Positions 43,345 to 52,421 of a stretch of DNA of 64,000 bases are shown here, piece by piece (the stretch's first letter is position 1; every line of letters starts with the position of its first letter). The stretch is from positions 3,785,001 to 3,849,000 of the forward strand of contig NC_009943.1 in NCBI RefSeq assembly GCF_000018405.1. Reading direction: 5' to 3'. Below the pieces are notes generated by a model. That model did not search any database. It saw only the letters and a list, made by a program, of their open reading frames with translations, and had not been told where the DNA came from. Position numbers and translations under genes: made by a program. This DNA comes from Desulfosudis oleivorans Hxd3. GTDB lineage: Bacteria > Desulfobacterota > Desulfobacteria > Desulfobacterales > Desulfosudaceae.

Positions 43345-43890
43345 ATGGAGATGGAAAAACGCACCCCGGTACTGGACGGCCAGGGCATCAACACGGTCCT
43401 GATTCGCTTGGCCCGGGAGATCATCCAGCGCCACACCAACCTGGAGCCGCTGGTAATCATCGGGGTCCACACCCGGGGGGTCCACCTGGCCCGGCGACTG
43501 GCCGACACCATTGCCGAGATCAACGGCAGGGCCATTCCCACCGGAGACATCGACATCACCCTGTACCGGGACGACTGGACCAAGATCGGGTATTCGCCGG
43601 TGGTCCAGTCCACCCAGATCGGGTTTCCCATTGATGACAAAACCGTGATCCTGGTGGACGACGTGCTGTTTACCGGCCGCACCACCCGGGCGGCCCTGGA
43701 CGCGCTCACCGACTTTGGCCGGCCCGCCAAGGTGGAGCTGGCCGTGCTGGTGGACCGGGAGGGCATGCGGGAGCTGCCCATTCAGGCTGACTACGTGGGC
43801 ATGTTCGTAAAAACCGACAAGGCTGAAATGGTCAATGTACTGTTGTCAGAAACCGACGGTGAAGACGCGGTGGTTGTCAATACACCCTGA
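43345..43890 (+). CDS. pyrR: pyrimidine operon regulator / uracil phosphoribosyltransferase PyrR
   Basis: A 181-residue type I phosphoribosyltransferase fold. VILVDDVLFTGRTTRAAL (about 101-118) is the PRPP loop of PyrR, and GVHTRGVHLARRLA near residue 40 and DITLYRDDW near residue 72 are diagnostic. PyrR binds pyr mRNA in response to UMP and has weak UPRTase activity. GGAGGG lies before the ATG. No pyr attenuator is evident beside it, so any RNA target would lie elsewhere. Confidence 0.93.
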   Translation: MEMEKRTPVLDGQGINTVLIRLAREIIQRHTNLEPLVIIGVHTRGVHLARRLADTIAEINGRAIPTGDIDITLYRDDWTKIGYSPVVQSTQIGFPIDDKTVILVDDVLFTGRTTRAALDALTDFGRPAKVELAVLVDREGMRELPIQADYVGMFVKTDKAEMVNVLLSETDGEDAVVVNTP

Positions 43891-43916
43891 AGAATGACAA
43901 AAAGCCAAAACCCGGA

Positions 43917-44036
43917 CGGTTTCGTAAAACGTTCAAGTTCAAGGCGCGCAAATTCCGAGGAATGAGGCGTACTTGTCGTACGCCGCAATGACGAGGGGTG
44001 CAGCGCAACACAGAAATTGGGCGTTTTACGAAGCCG
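43917..44036. repeat. 120-bp MITE-like element D2
   Basis: Inverted ends CGG(T/C)TTCGTAAAACG / CGTTTTACGAAGCCG enclose AAGGCGCGCAAATTCCGAGG, the hairpin GGCGTAC-TTGTC-GTACGCC and GACGAGGGGTGCAGCGCAAC. The element ends 24 nt before the MoaB-like gene and so supplies most of its upstream region. Confidence 0.9.
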
Positions 44037-44060
44037 CCAAGCTTAAAGCGAACAACTAAC

Positions 44061-44564
44061 ATGGGTACCCACGATCACAAAAAAGCGGCCCCCCGGCGGT
44101 TGGACATCGGCATTCTGACCGTGTCCACCACCCGCTCCCTGGCCGACGACAAAAGCGGCCACTGGATGGCGGGCCGGGCCAAAAAGGAGGGCCACACCGT
44201 GGTTTTCCACGACGTGGTCACCGACAGCGTACCGGCCATTCAAAAGGTGTTGTGCGACGCCATCAACACCCACCGGCCCCAGATAATGATTCTCACCGGC
44301 GGCACCGGCATCACGCCGCGGGATGTCACCATTGAGGCGGTGCGCCCCCTGTTCAAAAAGGAACTGACCGCCTTTGGTCCGGTGGTGGCCCAGCTCAGCC
44401 TGGAGGATATTGACTCGGCGGCCATCCTGTCCCGGTCCGTTGCCGGCATCGCGGCAAAGACCGTGGTGTTCTGCATTCCCGGCAGCCTGGCGGCCTGCAA
44501 ACTGATCTGCAAGGCGGTTATTTTTCCCGAGGCGGGACATCTGGCCAAACATGTGAGTGAATGA
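44061..44564 (+). CDS. molybdopterin adenylyltransferase-like protein (MoaB/MogA family)
   Basis: A 167-residue protein from the ATG at 44061. ILTGGTGITPRDVTIEAVRPL (about 77-97) is the MoaB/MogA signature, with DGxxD-type acidic residues near the start. LDIGILTVSTTRSLADDKSG gives the first strand. MogA adenylates molybdopterin before metal insertion. It fits with moaC, moaE-like and mobA at 15-16 kb but is not linked to them. A longer frame to 43998 would read into the D2 repeat and is rejected. Confidence 0.85.
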   Translation: MGTHDHKKAAPRRLDIGILTVSTTRSLADDKSGHWMAGRAKKEGHTVVFHDVVTDSVPAIQKVLCDAINTHRPQIMILTGGTGITPRDVTIEAVRPLFKKELTAFGPVVAQLSLEDIDSAAILSRSVAGIAAKTVVFCIPGSLAACKLICKAVIFPEAGHLAKHVSE

Positions 44565-44566
44565 AT

Positions 44567-44594
44567 GATGGCTTTGTAAAACGCCCAATTGCTG
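44567..44594. repeat. end fragment of the D element (D4)
   Basis: The 28 bases starting GATGGCTTTGTAAAACG match the inverted right end of D3 at about 24 of 28 positions. The rest of the element is missing. Confidence 0.75.
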
Positions 44595-44598
44595 TAGT

Positions 44599-44627
44599 GT
44601 CCTTTTCTTTGGCGCAAAGAAAAGGAC
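44599..44627. repeat. hairpin repeat C3
   Basis: GTCCTTTTCTTTG and CAAAGAAAAGGAC form a perfect 13-bp stem around GCG. It is a relative of C1 and C2 with a changed outer base pair. Confidence 0.8.
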
Positions 44628-44884
44628 CAAAAGAAACATGTCCTTGCAGCTTGGCCACGCCACAGGCGTGGCTTCCCTCGCGCAAACGCTTTTTTCGGCG
44701 CGGGCAGGAACTCGTTCGCCTGCGGCGAACTCAAACAGCCTGCCCGCTTTTCCCGAAAAAACCGCCCGCGCTCAGCTGCGCTGCAACGGACGGGGCAACA
44801 CGATATGTTCGATTGCCGTTTTCCCTGTCCGGATAATTGTGCTGGGTATTAATATAGCTGTATAATAGCGGTTAGATAAAAAAT

Positions 44885-45283
44885 ATGATTAACAAAAATG
44901 ATCTCAAAATCATACTAATCTCTTTTGTACTGATTTTTTCAGTACAGTTTATATTCGTTGCCATTGAAACGGCATTGCAGTTTTTAGGTATAACATTAGC
45001 AGCGCCACTTTTCTTTTATGTCCTGTATGGGTATTCACCATTAGCCTTTACGGGCTTGTATATTGGTTGGACCAAAACAAGTTCGAAAACTAAAGTCTGT
45101 TTATTGGCTAGCTTGTTTTATATTTTAAAAAGATTTTGTTTCGGTGGCTTTGAAACAGATTCTAGGCACAACTTTTCGGAATACAACTTTATGATTGTAC
45201 TGAATTTGACAGCCCTCAGTTTTTTGATAATTCTTGGGGCTAATACTCTTTCACAACAAATCAAAAAAATTAAAAACACCTAA
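44885..45283 (+). CDS. hypothetical AT-rich membrane protein
   Basis: A 132-residue protein not assigned to a family. Four hydrophobic stretches are visible (about 8-30, 36-60, 70-85 and 105-122), and the C-terminus is lysine-rich (QQIKKIKNT). The composition is unlike the neighbours: codons are strongly A/T-ending and the region is around one-third GC. Only a weak ribosome-binding site is seen. It is flanked by a D-element end fragment on the left and a full D element on the right, which suggests recent acquisition. It could also be a non-functional remnant. Confidence 0.55.
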   Translation: MINKNDLKIILISFVLIFSVQFIFVAIETALQFLGITLAAPLFFYVLYGYSPLAFTGLYIGWTKTSSKTKVCLLASLFYILKRFCFGGFETDSRHNFSEYNFMIVLNLTALSFLIILGANTLSQQIKKIKNT

Positions 45284-45312
45284 CCTGCCGCTTCGCGCGA
45301 GTGGGCAGAATC

Positions 45313-45435
45313 GATGGCTTTTCAAAACGTTCAAGTGCAAGGCGCGCAAGCCCCGACGAAGAGGCTGTACTTGATGTACGCCGATTGAGGAGGGGCGCGG
45401 CGCAACACAGCAATTGGACGTTTTGGGAAGCCATC
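45313..45435. repeat. 123-bp MITE-like element D3
   Basis: Inverted ends GATGGCTTTTCAAAACG / CGTTTTGGGAAGCCATC enclose AAGGCGCGCAAGCCCCGACG, the hairpin part TGTAC-TTGAT-GTACGCC and GAGGGGCGCGGCGCAAC. It is diverged from D1 and D2 by about a fifth of its positions. It ends 14 nt before the acyl-CoA ligase start. Confidence 0.88.
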
Positions 45436-45449
45436 TTCAGGCGAAGACT

Positions 45450-47027
45450 ATGATTATAACTGAAATTTTGGCCCGCAACGCCCGCATGTACGGCCATGAG
45501 GTCGCCCTTGTGGAACGCAGCCCGGCGGAGAACCTGCGCCGTCAGATCACCTGGTCCGAGTTTGACCGGCAGAGCGACCAGGTGGCAAACGCCCTGGTCG
45601 GCCTGGGCATCGGCAAGGGGGACCGGGTGGTCCACCTGATGACCAACTGCCTGGAGTGGCTGCCCATCTACTTCGGCATTCTGCGCACCGGTGCCTGGGT
45701 GGTGCCGTTGAACTTCCGGTTTGTGGCCACGACCATTCAGAAATGCGTGCAAACGGCTGAGGCAAAAGTGATCTTTTTCGGCGAAGAGTTTATCGACCGC
45801 ATTCACGCGGTCAAGCCGGAGCTGGACAAAACCGTGCACACCTATATCTTCACCGGCAGCGAGGCTGCGGCCCCGGATTACTGCAAGACCTACAAACAGT
45901 TGCTGGAAACAACGGCGCCGGTCCGGCCGGACGTTCCCCTCTTTCTGGAAGACAGCGCGGCCCTCTATTTTACCTCCGGCACCACCGGCGACCCCAAGGC
46001 CACCCTGCTGACCCACAAGAACCTGGAGTTTGCCTGCTACGTGGAAAACCACCACCACCGCCAGACCCATGAAGACAACTTTCTGTGCATTCCCCCGCTC
46101 TACCACACCGGCGCCAAGATGCACTGGTTCGGCAACTTCATCGTGGGCGCCAAATCCGTAATCATGAAGGGCGTGGAGCCCCGGTGGATCATTGAGGCCG
46201 TGTCCGAGGAGAAGATCACCGTGGTCTGGCTGCTGGTGCCCTGGGCACTGGACCTCCTGTTTGCCATTGAGAATAAGGACATTCGGCTGGACGACTTTCA
46301 GCTGGACCAGTGGCGGCTCATGCATATCGGGGCCCAGCCCGTGCCGGCCAGCCTGATCCGGGAGTGGAAAAAGATCTTTCCCCACCACGACTACGACACC
46401 AACTACGGCCTTACGGAAAGCACGGGCCCTGGGTGCGTACACCTGGGCATGGAAAACATGCACAAGGTGGGGGCCATCGGCAAGGCCGGGTTCGACTGGG
46501 AGACCCGCATCGTGGACGAGGCCCTGACCCCGGTCAAACAGGGAGCGGTGGGAGAGCTGATCATTCGCGGCCCCGGCGTGATGAAAGAATATTACAAAAA
46601 CCCCGAGGCCACGGCCGCGGTCTTAAAAGACGGGTGGCTCCTCACCGGTGACATGGCCCGGGAAGACGAGGACGGCTTTATCTGGCTGGTGGATCGTAAA
46701 AAAGACATCATCATCACCGGCGGAGAGAACATCTATCCCGTGGACGTGGAGGAGTTTCTGTTCACCCATCCCAAAATTCACGACGCCGCCGTGATCGGCC
46801 TGCCCAGCCTGCGCCTGGGGGAAATCGCCGCGGCCATCATCCAGGTCAAGGAGGGCCAGACCCTGACCAAGGAGGAACTGGTCGCCTTCTGTGAACAGCT
46901 GCCCCGGTACAAGCGGCCCCGCAAGTTTTTCTTCGACAAAATTCCGAGAAACCCCACCGGCAAAATCGAAAAGCCCAAACTGCGACAGAAATACGGCGGC
47001 GCAGAGGAGAGCTTTCAGGTCAAGTAG
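45450..47027 (+). CDS. acyl-CoA synthetase / AMP-dependent ligase
   Basis: A 525-residue adenylate-forming enzyme. The P-loop YFTSGTTGDPKAT (about 170-182), NYGLTEST, LTGDMAREDEDGFIWLVDRKKDIIITGGENIYP and the C-terminal RNPTGKIEKPKL with the catalytic lysine are all intact. It activates a carboxylic acid as its CoA thioester, probably a fatty or aromatic acid; specificity is not predictable. The ATG at 45450 matches the family start, although its ribosome-binding site is weak. A D element lies directly before it and an E element directly after its stop. Confidence 0.9.
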   Translation: MIITEILARNARMYGHEVALVERSPAENLRRQITWSEFDRQSDQVANALVGLGIGKGDRVVHLMTNCLEWLPIYFGILRTGAWVVPLNFRFVATTIQKCVQTAEAKVIFFGEEFIDRIHAVKPELDKTVHTYIFTGSEAAAPDYCKTYKQLLETTAPVRPDVPLFLEDSAALYFTSGTTGDPKATLLTHKNLEFACYVENHHHRQTHEDNFLCIPPLYHTGAKMHWFGNFIVGAKSVIMKGVEPRWIIEAVSEEKITVVWLLVPWALDLLFAIENKDIRLDDFQLDQWRLMHIGAQPVPASLIREWKKIFPHHDYDTNYGLTESTGPGCVHLGMENMHKVGAIGKAGFDWETRIVDEALTPVKQGAVGELIIRGPGVMKEYYKNPEATAAVLKDGWLLTGDMAREDEDGFIWLVDRKKDIIITGGENIYPVDVEEFLFTHPKIHDAAVIGLPSLRLGEIAAAIIQVKEGQTLTKEELVAFCEQLPRYKRPRKFFFDKIPRNPTGKIEKPKLRQKYGGAEESFQVK

Positions 47028-47028
47028 G

Positions 47029-47209
47029 TAGTTTCCATCCATAAATGGCCTTTTTCCGCAATCTCTGCGTCAAACTGCGGGCTTCCTTGTGCGGCGTACA
47101 ACAGTACGCCTCCGCGTCAGCCCTTGTTTTCCTTGATCTTGCAAAAAAATTCTCATTTCTGGATTGGAAACACCATGTGGTGTCATCCATGTTACATGGA
47201 TGGACACTA
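47029..47209. repeat. 181-bp MITE-like element E1
   Basis: TAGTTTCCATCCAT and ATGGATGGACACTA form terminal inverted repeats (13 of 14). The flanking TA on both sides would fit a TA target duplication. It contains the hairpin GGCGTAC-AACA-GTACGCC. It starts two bases after the acyl-CoA ligase stop and is about 97-98% identical to E2. Confidence 0.92.
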
Positions 47210-47233
47210 AGTAAGGTCTTCTGCCGGAAGTTA

Positions 47234-47346
47234 AAATCCAAATCGAAATCGGGGTCGCTATCAATGGCCCCATACCCTATTTTCTTGCTCTTGATCATAA
47301 TCGTGACCCTGATCGAGCCTGATCCCGATAGCGACAGCGATTTGAA
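47234..47346. repeat. hexamer array H7 (two facing arrays)
   Basis: A left array of GNNATC/GNNGTC units (AATCGAAATCGGGGTCGC) faces a right array of GATNNC units (GATCCCGATAGCGACAGCG) about 60 bp away, so the two are roughly inverted relative to one another. Confidence 0.75.
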
Positions 47347-47361
47347 TAAACAAGGAGGGTG

Positions 47362-47760
47362 TTATCCGCTTCGGCCCAGGGTAAGGGCCATAAACCCGCC
47401 GAAGCCGACACACCATGCGTTGATCAAGCCGTTGGTGACCAGTTCAACCGGGGAGGCGGCATAGATGCCGTTCTGAAGGTTGAAGGAAAAATCCAGCAGG
47501 CCCAGAAAGATCAGGCCCCCGGCGCAGACAAGGGAAAGAGACCGGCCCCCGGCTTTACCTGCAAGGAGCAGGCACCCGGCCACAACCAGGCCCACCGCAA
47601 GTACGCTGTCAGGAAAAGGAAAGGCGTGCTCGTAGGCAAAGTAGCATTCCGGCGGGTTTTGAGGGGCCAGGCCGATGGTGAAAAAGGCGGCCCAGAACAG
47701 CAGAATGCCGATGCCGGTGGCAACTTGCAGCAGGGCTGTGGCCCGGCCCCGCCTATTCAC
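47362..47760 (-). CDS. small integral membrane protein, last gene of the kdn operon
   Basis: A 132-residue protein with four hydrophobic segments (about 8-30, 48-66, 73-92 and 104-128) and few charged residues. The family is not recognised. It overlaps the end of the giant GlmS-like gene by 8 nt, so it is probably co-translated with it. A role in presenting or exporting the product of the kdnAB/GlmS-like pathway is conceivable but is only inferred from position. Confidence 0.75.
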   Translation of the reverse strand: MNRRGRATALLQVATGIGILLFWAAFFTIGLAPQNPPECYFAYEHAFPFPDSVLAVGLVVAGCLLLAGKAGGRSLSLVCAGGLIFLGLLDFSFNLQNGIYAASPVELVTNGLINAWCVGFGGFMALTLGRSG

Positions 47761-50700
47761 TGTTTTTCTCCACTGCCGTCACAATGGATTCGGCGATCTT
47801 TTCCGCGGATTTGCCGAACAGGTCCTGGATGTCCACCTGTTCAAGAAAACTGTCCTGCCACACCACGCTGCTCTCCTGGACAATGTTCTTGATGCGCTCG
47901 GCCTTGCCGCCCAGGGCCTTTTTCTTTTCAAACAGGGTGGCCTCTTTTCTGAACCCGATGTTGAGCAGCAGAATGAACCGGATCATGCCGCCCCGGGCCG
48001 GAGAAGCCGACAGCACCGGGATCACAACGATATGGCGGTCGTCCTTGCGGCCCTTGCCGATATAGACGTTGCCCTCCCGCACAATGATCTTCTTGGTGCC
48101 CTTGAGCCGTTTGTCGGACTCCACCCGGGACGGTATCTCGGCCAGAACCCCGGTCTTTTTGATAATGGCGATGGTGGTCTCGTCCGTGGGCTCGCCCAGC
48201 AGGTTCAAGTGGTCCACCTTGTAAAGAATGGCGCCCTTGATTTCCGATACAATGAGCTGAACGTTTCGAAGCACCACGATATTGGTGTTGGTGAGCTGGG
48301 AGATATGCAGATCAAAGCCGGCCAGGGTTTCAAACAGAATGCCCTCCATGGTCTCTTTTGTCCGGCTGGTGCCCACGGTCACGGTTTTGGCCTGGTGCTT
48401 GATGGCGTCCACGGGCCGGGCCATGTGGTTGATGGAGCGGCCCAGGTATTCAAACAGGGTGTCGATCATGTTGGGGGCCGTGCCTTTTTTGCCGAAGTCC
48501 AGTTCAAAATCGGAAAAGGGCAGCCGGCCGGACAGGTACTTGAGCAGCAGGGCCAGGTCCGAAGCCAGGGAGATGGCCGCCGGACAGTCGGCGTCATGCC
48601 GCCGGGACCGGAACACGGTGTAAAACCGGGCGATTTTTTCACGGAACCCGTTTTCAAGCAGAATTTCAAAAAGGTCCAGTCCCTTCTGCATGTAAGCGGT
48701 AATGTCGCCACGCACTGTTTCCCGGAATTCGTGAAGCAGCCGGGCCCCTTTGTTAATGGCCAGGGCCGCGTAGTATCCCCACAGGTGGCCGGCAAAGGTG
48801 TTGACAATGGGGCCGAAGTGTTCGGCCACCTGGGGCACGGGAATCACGGCCTCGGCATAGGGGGCAAACCGTTCTTCTCCCTCGTCGGTGATGACGATGG
48901 GCACGGCCTTGTGGGCTTTGAAAATCGCGGTGTCCTTGACGATGTCCTCCAGGACCCGGGAACGGGACCCGGCCGCGCACACGATGATCAGGGGCTCGGC
49001 GGAAAGGTCGATATGCTTCTTGTCCTCCACGTAGTCCGAGGAGATGGTCTTGTAGCACAGTTCGCTGAGCTTGATCCGGATTTCATCGGCCGCCGCCTTG
49101 TTGGGGCCGCTGCCCACCACGGCCCAGTAGGTCCGGGCCGAGGCCAGCCGGTCGGCGCAGGCGGAGATGGCATCCCGGCGGGTGAAGATCCGCCGCAGGC
49201 AGGCGGGCAGCCGCAGCATCTGTTTGATCTCGCTGGTGATAAACTCACCGTCCCTGGCGCCCCGAATGCGGGCCAGGGCAAGTCCCAGCAGCGCCCCGGC
49301 CACCACCTGGGAGTAGAAGGCCTTGGTGGAGGCCACCGACATCTCGATGTCCCGGCCGGTGCTGGTGTAGATTACGCCGTCCACCTTGAAGGTGATATCC
49401 GAATCCCGGCGGTTGACAATGGCCAGAGTGTGGGCCCCCCGTTTTTTTACCATGTCCACGGCCCGGTTGGTGTCGGTAGTGGTGCCGGACTGGCTGATGG
49501 CGCACACCAGGGTATCGGCCAGGGTGTCCGTGCCGGCATGTTCCATCATGTCCAGGCCGCTGAGTTCCGACGCCTTCAGCGCCCGCACCCCCATGGAGGG
49601 ATCGGCAAGGTAGTACTCCAGGATACCGGCGCAGGCCAGGGCCGCCACCCCCGCTGTTCCCTGGCCGATAAAGAAAATGCGGCGGATCGTGCCGTCGGCC
49701 ATGGCCCGGCACAGGGCCGGCGGCAGGCTGGCCTTCTCCAGGGCGACTTCCAGGCCCTGGCCGCCATCCACGGTTTTCCAGCGGTTGTAAAGGGTCTTTT
49801 CAATGGCCGCCGGGGCCTCGGAGATCTCTTTTAAAAAATAGTGGGAATAGCCCTGGCGGTCCACGTCCCTGGAGGTGATGTCGGTGGTCAGGGCCTGGTG
49901 GGCTACGACGGCCACCGGGGTGCCGTCGTAGCACAGGGTCTTTACGCCGCCGACACCACCGCTTCCGGCCCCGTCCAGGATCACGATCTGGCCGCTGCCG
50001 GCCGTGCCCGAGCCGTTGGCGTTCATTTTGACAAAATCGGCGGTCTCTTCCACGATACCGTAAAGCTCGGAGGAGACAATATAGTGGTCCGGCGCCAGGC
50101 CCAGAAACAGGGCCTGGCCGCTGCCCTTCTGGGCAAAAAACATTTTACCCGGCGCCAGGCTGGTCTGCATGGAGATGGCGTGGGAGCCCTTGAAATCGTT
50201 TACCGCCAGGCGAAAGGCGGATTCAATGTCATGCCCCTGTTCCAGGTGGACCTGAACGCGCAGGGCGATGATCTTGGTGTCGGTGGTGATCTCTTCGGGA
50301 ACCGGGTTGTTTGATGATTCGTATTCCGCCTTGAGCTCCTGGAAGTTGTCGATGTCACCGTTGAGGCAGACCTGGATAACCGGATGGTCCGGCGGTTCCC
50401 GGTCCGTGGTCCGGCTGTCCTGGGGGTGGCAGTTGGCTTCGGTGATGGTGCCCACCGATGCCCACCGGGTGTGGGCCGACAGGGTGCAGTGGCGCACAGG
50501 GCTCTCCAGCAGGCGCCAGAAGAGGGAGTCTCCCTGAATCTGCTCCCGCAGAAACCGCACATTGTCGCCCAGGCTGCCAATTTCCGCGGCCACCTTGTAG
50601 ACAAAGGCAAGGCAGACCGGCGCTTTCAGGCCGGTACGGGAAAGGGCGACAGAGCGGTTTGAAAGTATGCGAGGGTTGGTCCGCTGCGCAAACTCTTTGT

Positions 50701-51325
50701 CAAGGCCGGCCTGGGCAAGGGAAGCGGAAAACCGGTCAAACGCCGGGGCATCCAGAACCGCCATGACGGAGATGCCGGCCGAGTCCCGGCCCCGCACCTC
50801 CAGCCGGTCCAGGCTGTTAAACGTGGTGTTGATTTTTCTGACAAGGCAGGCGGCGGAAAAAGAAAGGTTCCGGCCCCCGGCAAGGGCACCGACTTTTTTT
50901 ACGTTGTCGCACACCTCGGTTTCCAGGCACCAGCAGATGTCCCGAAGCGTTTCCAGGCGGTCAAAAGCCGCGGCAGCGACAGCGGCTTCCATTTGACCGG
51001 CCTGCCGGTCCATGGCATCGGCTTCGGCGTCGATCAGCCCCCGAAACCCTATTCCCAGGTCGCACACCGCCTTTGCGGCGTCGGCATGGGCATAAAGATG
51101 GAAAAAAGCGGCGTCGGTTTTCAGGTCACGGGCGGCTTTTGCCAGGGCGTCACAAACGGCGTCGCCGCCCAGGTAACGGTCCGCTGAAAAGCCGCCGGCT
51201 TCGATCATTCGGTCCAGCGTGGTTTCCCGCACCCGGTCGACCATGTCCTGAAGGACCGATACGTCAACAACCGGCGCCGGTCCGGCCCCGTTTTGAAACG
51301 GAACAATGGCGACAATGCCGCACAT
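47753..51325 (-). CDS. giant GlmS-like protein (glutamine amidotransferase + two SIS domains + insertions)
   Basis: A 1190-residue protein, about twice the length of GlmS. Cys2 is the Ntn nucleophile. GlmS-type motifs follow in order: RGRDSAG (178-184, displaced by ~150 inserted residues), HTRWAS (285-290), NGDIDN (322-327), HYFLKEISEAP (about 495-505), SIS1 with FIGQGTAG (552-559) and SQSGTTTDT (611-619), and SIS2 with VGSGPNKAAADEI (737-749). Glu755, His771 and Lys980 in QAKTVTVG stand where GlmS has its isomerase residues. About 110 residues are inserted within SIS2, and about 205 unfamiliar residues follow 985. It probably transfers an amide nitrogen to a sugar phosphate. It lies 24 nt after kdnB. 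Confidence 0.85.
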   Translation of the reverse strand: MCGIVAIVPFQNGAGPAPVVDVSVLQDMVDRVRETTLDRMIEAGGFSADRYLGGDAVCDALAKAARDLKTDAAFFHLYAHADAAKAVCDLGIGFRGLIDAEADAMDRQAGQMEAAVAAAAFDRLETLRDICWCLETEVCDNVKKVGALAGGRNLSFSAACLVRKINTTFNSLDRLEVRGRDSAGISVMAVLDAPAFDRFSASLAQAGLDKEFAQRTNPRILSNRSVALSRTGLKAPVCLAFVYKVAAEIGSLGDNVRFLREQIQGDSLFWRLLESPVRHCTLSAHTRWASVGTITEANCHPQDSRTTDREPPDHPVIQVCLNGDIDNFQELKAEYESSNNPVPEEITTDTKIIALRVQVHLEQGHDIESAFRLAVNDFKGSHAISMQTSLAPGKMFFAQKGSGQALFLGLAPDHYIVSSELYGIVEETADFVKMNANGSGTAGSGQIVILDGAGSGGVGGVKTLCYDGTPVAVVAHQALTTDITSRDVDRQGYSHYFLKEISEAPAAIEKTLYNRWKTVDGGQGLEVALEKASLPPALCRAMADGTIRRIFFIGQGTAGVAALACAGILEYYLADPSMGVRALKASELSGLDMMEHAGTDTLADTLVCAISQSGTTTDTNRAVDMVKKRGAHTLAIVNRRDSDITFKVDGVIYTSTGRDIEMSVASTKAFYSQVVAGALLGLALARIRGARDGEFITSEIKQMLRLPACLRRIFTRRDAISACADRLASARTYWAVVGSGPNKAAADEIRIKLSELCYKTISSDYVEDKKHIDLSAEPLIIVCAAGSRSRVLEDIVKDTAIFKAHKAVPIVITDEGEERFAPYAEAVIPVPQVAEHFGPIVNTFAGHLWGYYAALAINKGARLLHEFRETVRGDITAYMQKGLDLFEILLENGFREKIARFYTVFRSRRHDADCPAAISLASDLALLLKYLSGRLPFSDFELDFGKKGTAPNMIDTLFEYLGRSINHMARPVDAIKHQAKTVTVGTSRTKETMEGILFETLAGFDLHISQLTNTNIVVLRNVQLIVSEIKGAILYKVDHLNLLGEPTDETTIAIIKKTGVLAEIPSRVESDKRLKGTKKIIVREGNVYIGKGRKDDRHIVVIPVLSASPARGGMIRFILLLNIGFRKEATLFEKKKALGGKAERIKNIVQESSVVWQDSFLEQVDIQDLFGKSAEKIAESIVTAVEKNSE

Positions 51326-51349
51326 GAAGGCTCCCCTCTCTTATGAAAA

Positions 51350-52414
<1,065 letters not shown>

Positions 52415-52421
52415 TCACCTG

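Larger units (their letters stand above)
44565..44884. other. intergenic segment with repeat fragments (no gene)
   Basis: About 320 bases with no supportable gene. It starts with an end fragment of the D element (44567-44594) and the hairpin C3 (44599-44627). GC-rich palindromic stretches such as TTCGCCTGCGGCGAA follow, then AT-rich sequence leading to the 132-residue orphan gene. Confidence 0.65.
47028..47361. other. intergenic region with element E1 and hexamer array H7 (no gene)
   Basis: About 330 bases between converging genes. The first 180 are element E1; the rest is array H7 and its surroundings. Open frames here read through the repeat and are not credible genes. Confidence 0.8.

Noticed and set aside
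47045-47464. 139-residue open frame starting in element E1 (a similar start lies in E2 at 53648)
   Set aside because: Only the first ~55 codons are shared, because the repeat is shared; the frames diverge after it and lack ribosome-binding sites, so a repeat-encoded peptide is unlikely.
47675-49834. 719-residue plus-strand open frame
   Set aside because: Antisense to the giant GlmS-like gene, whose catalytic residues are all present.
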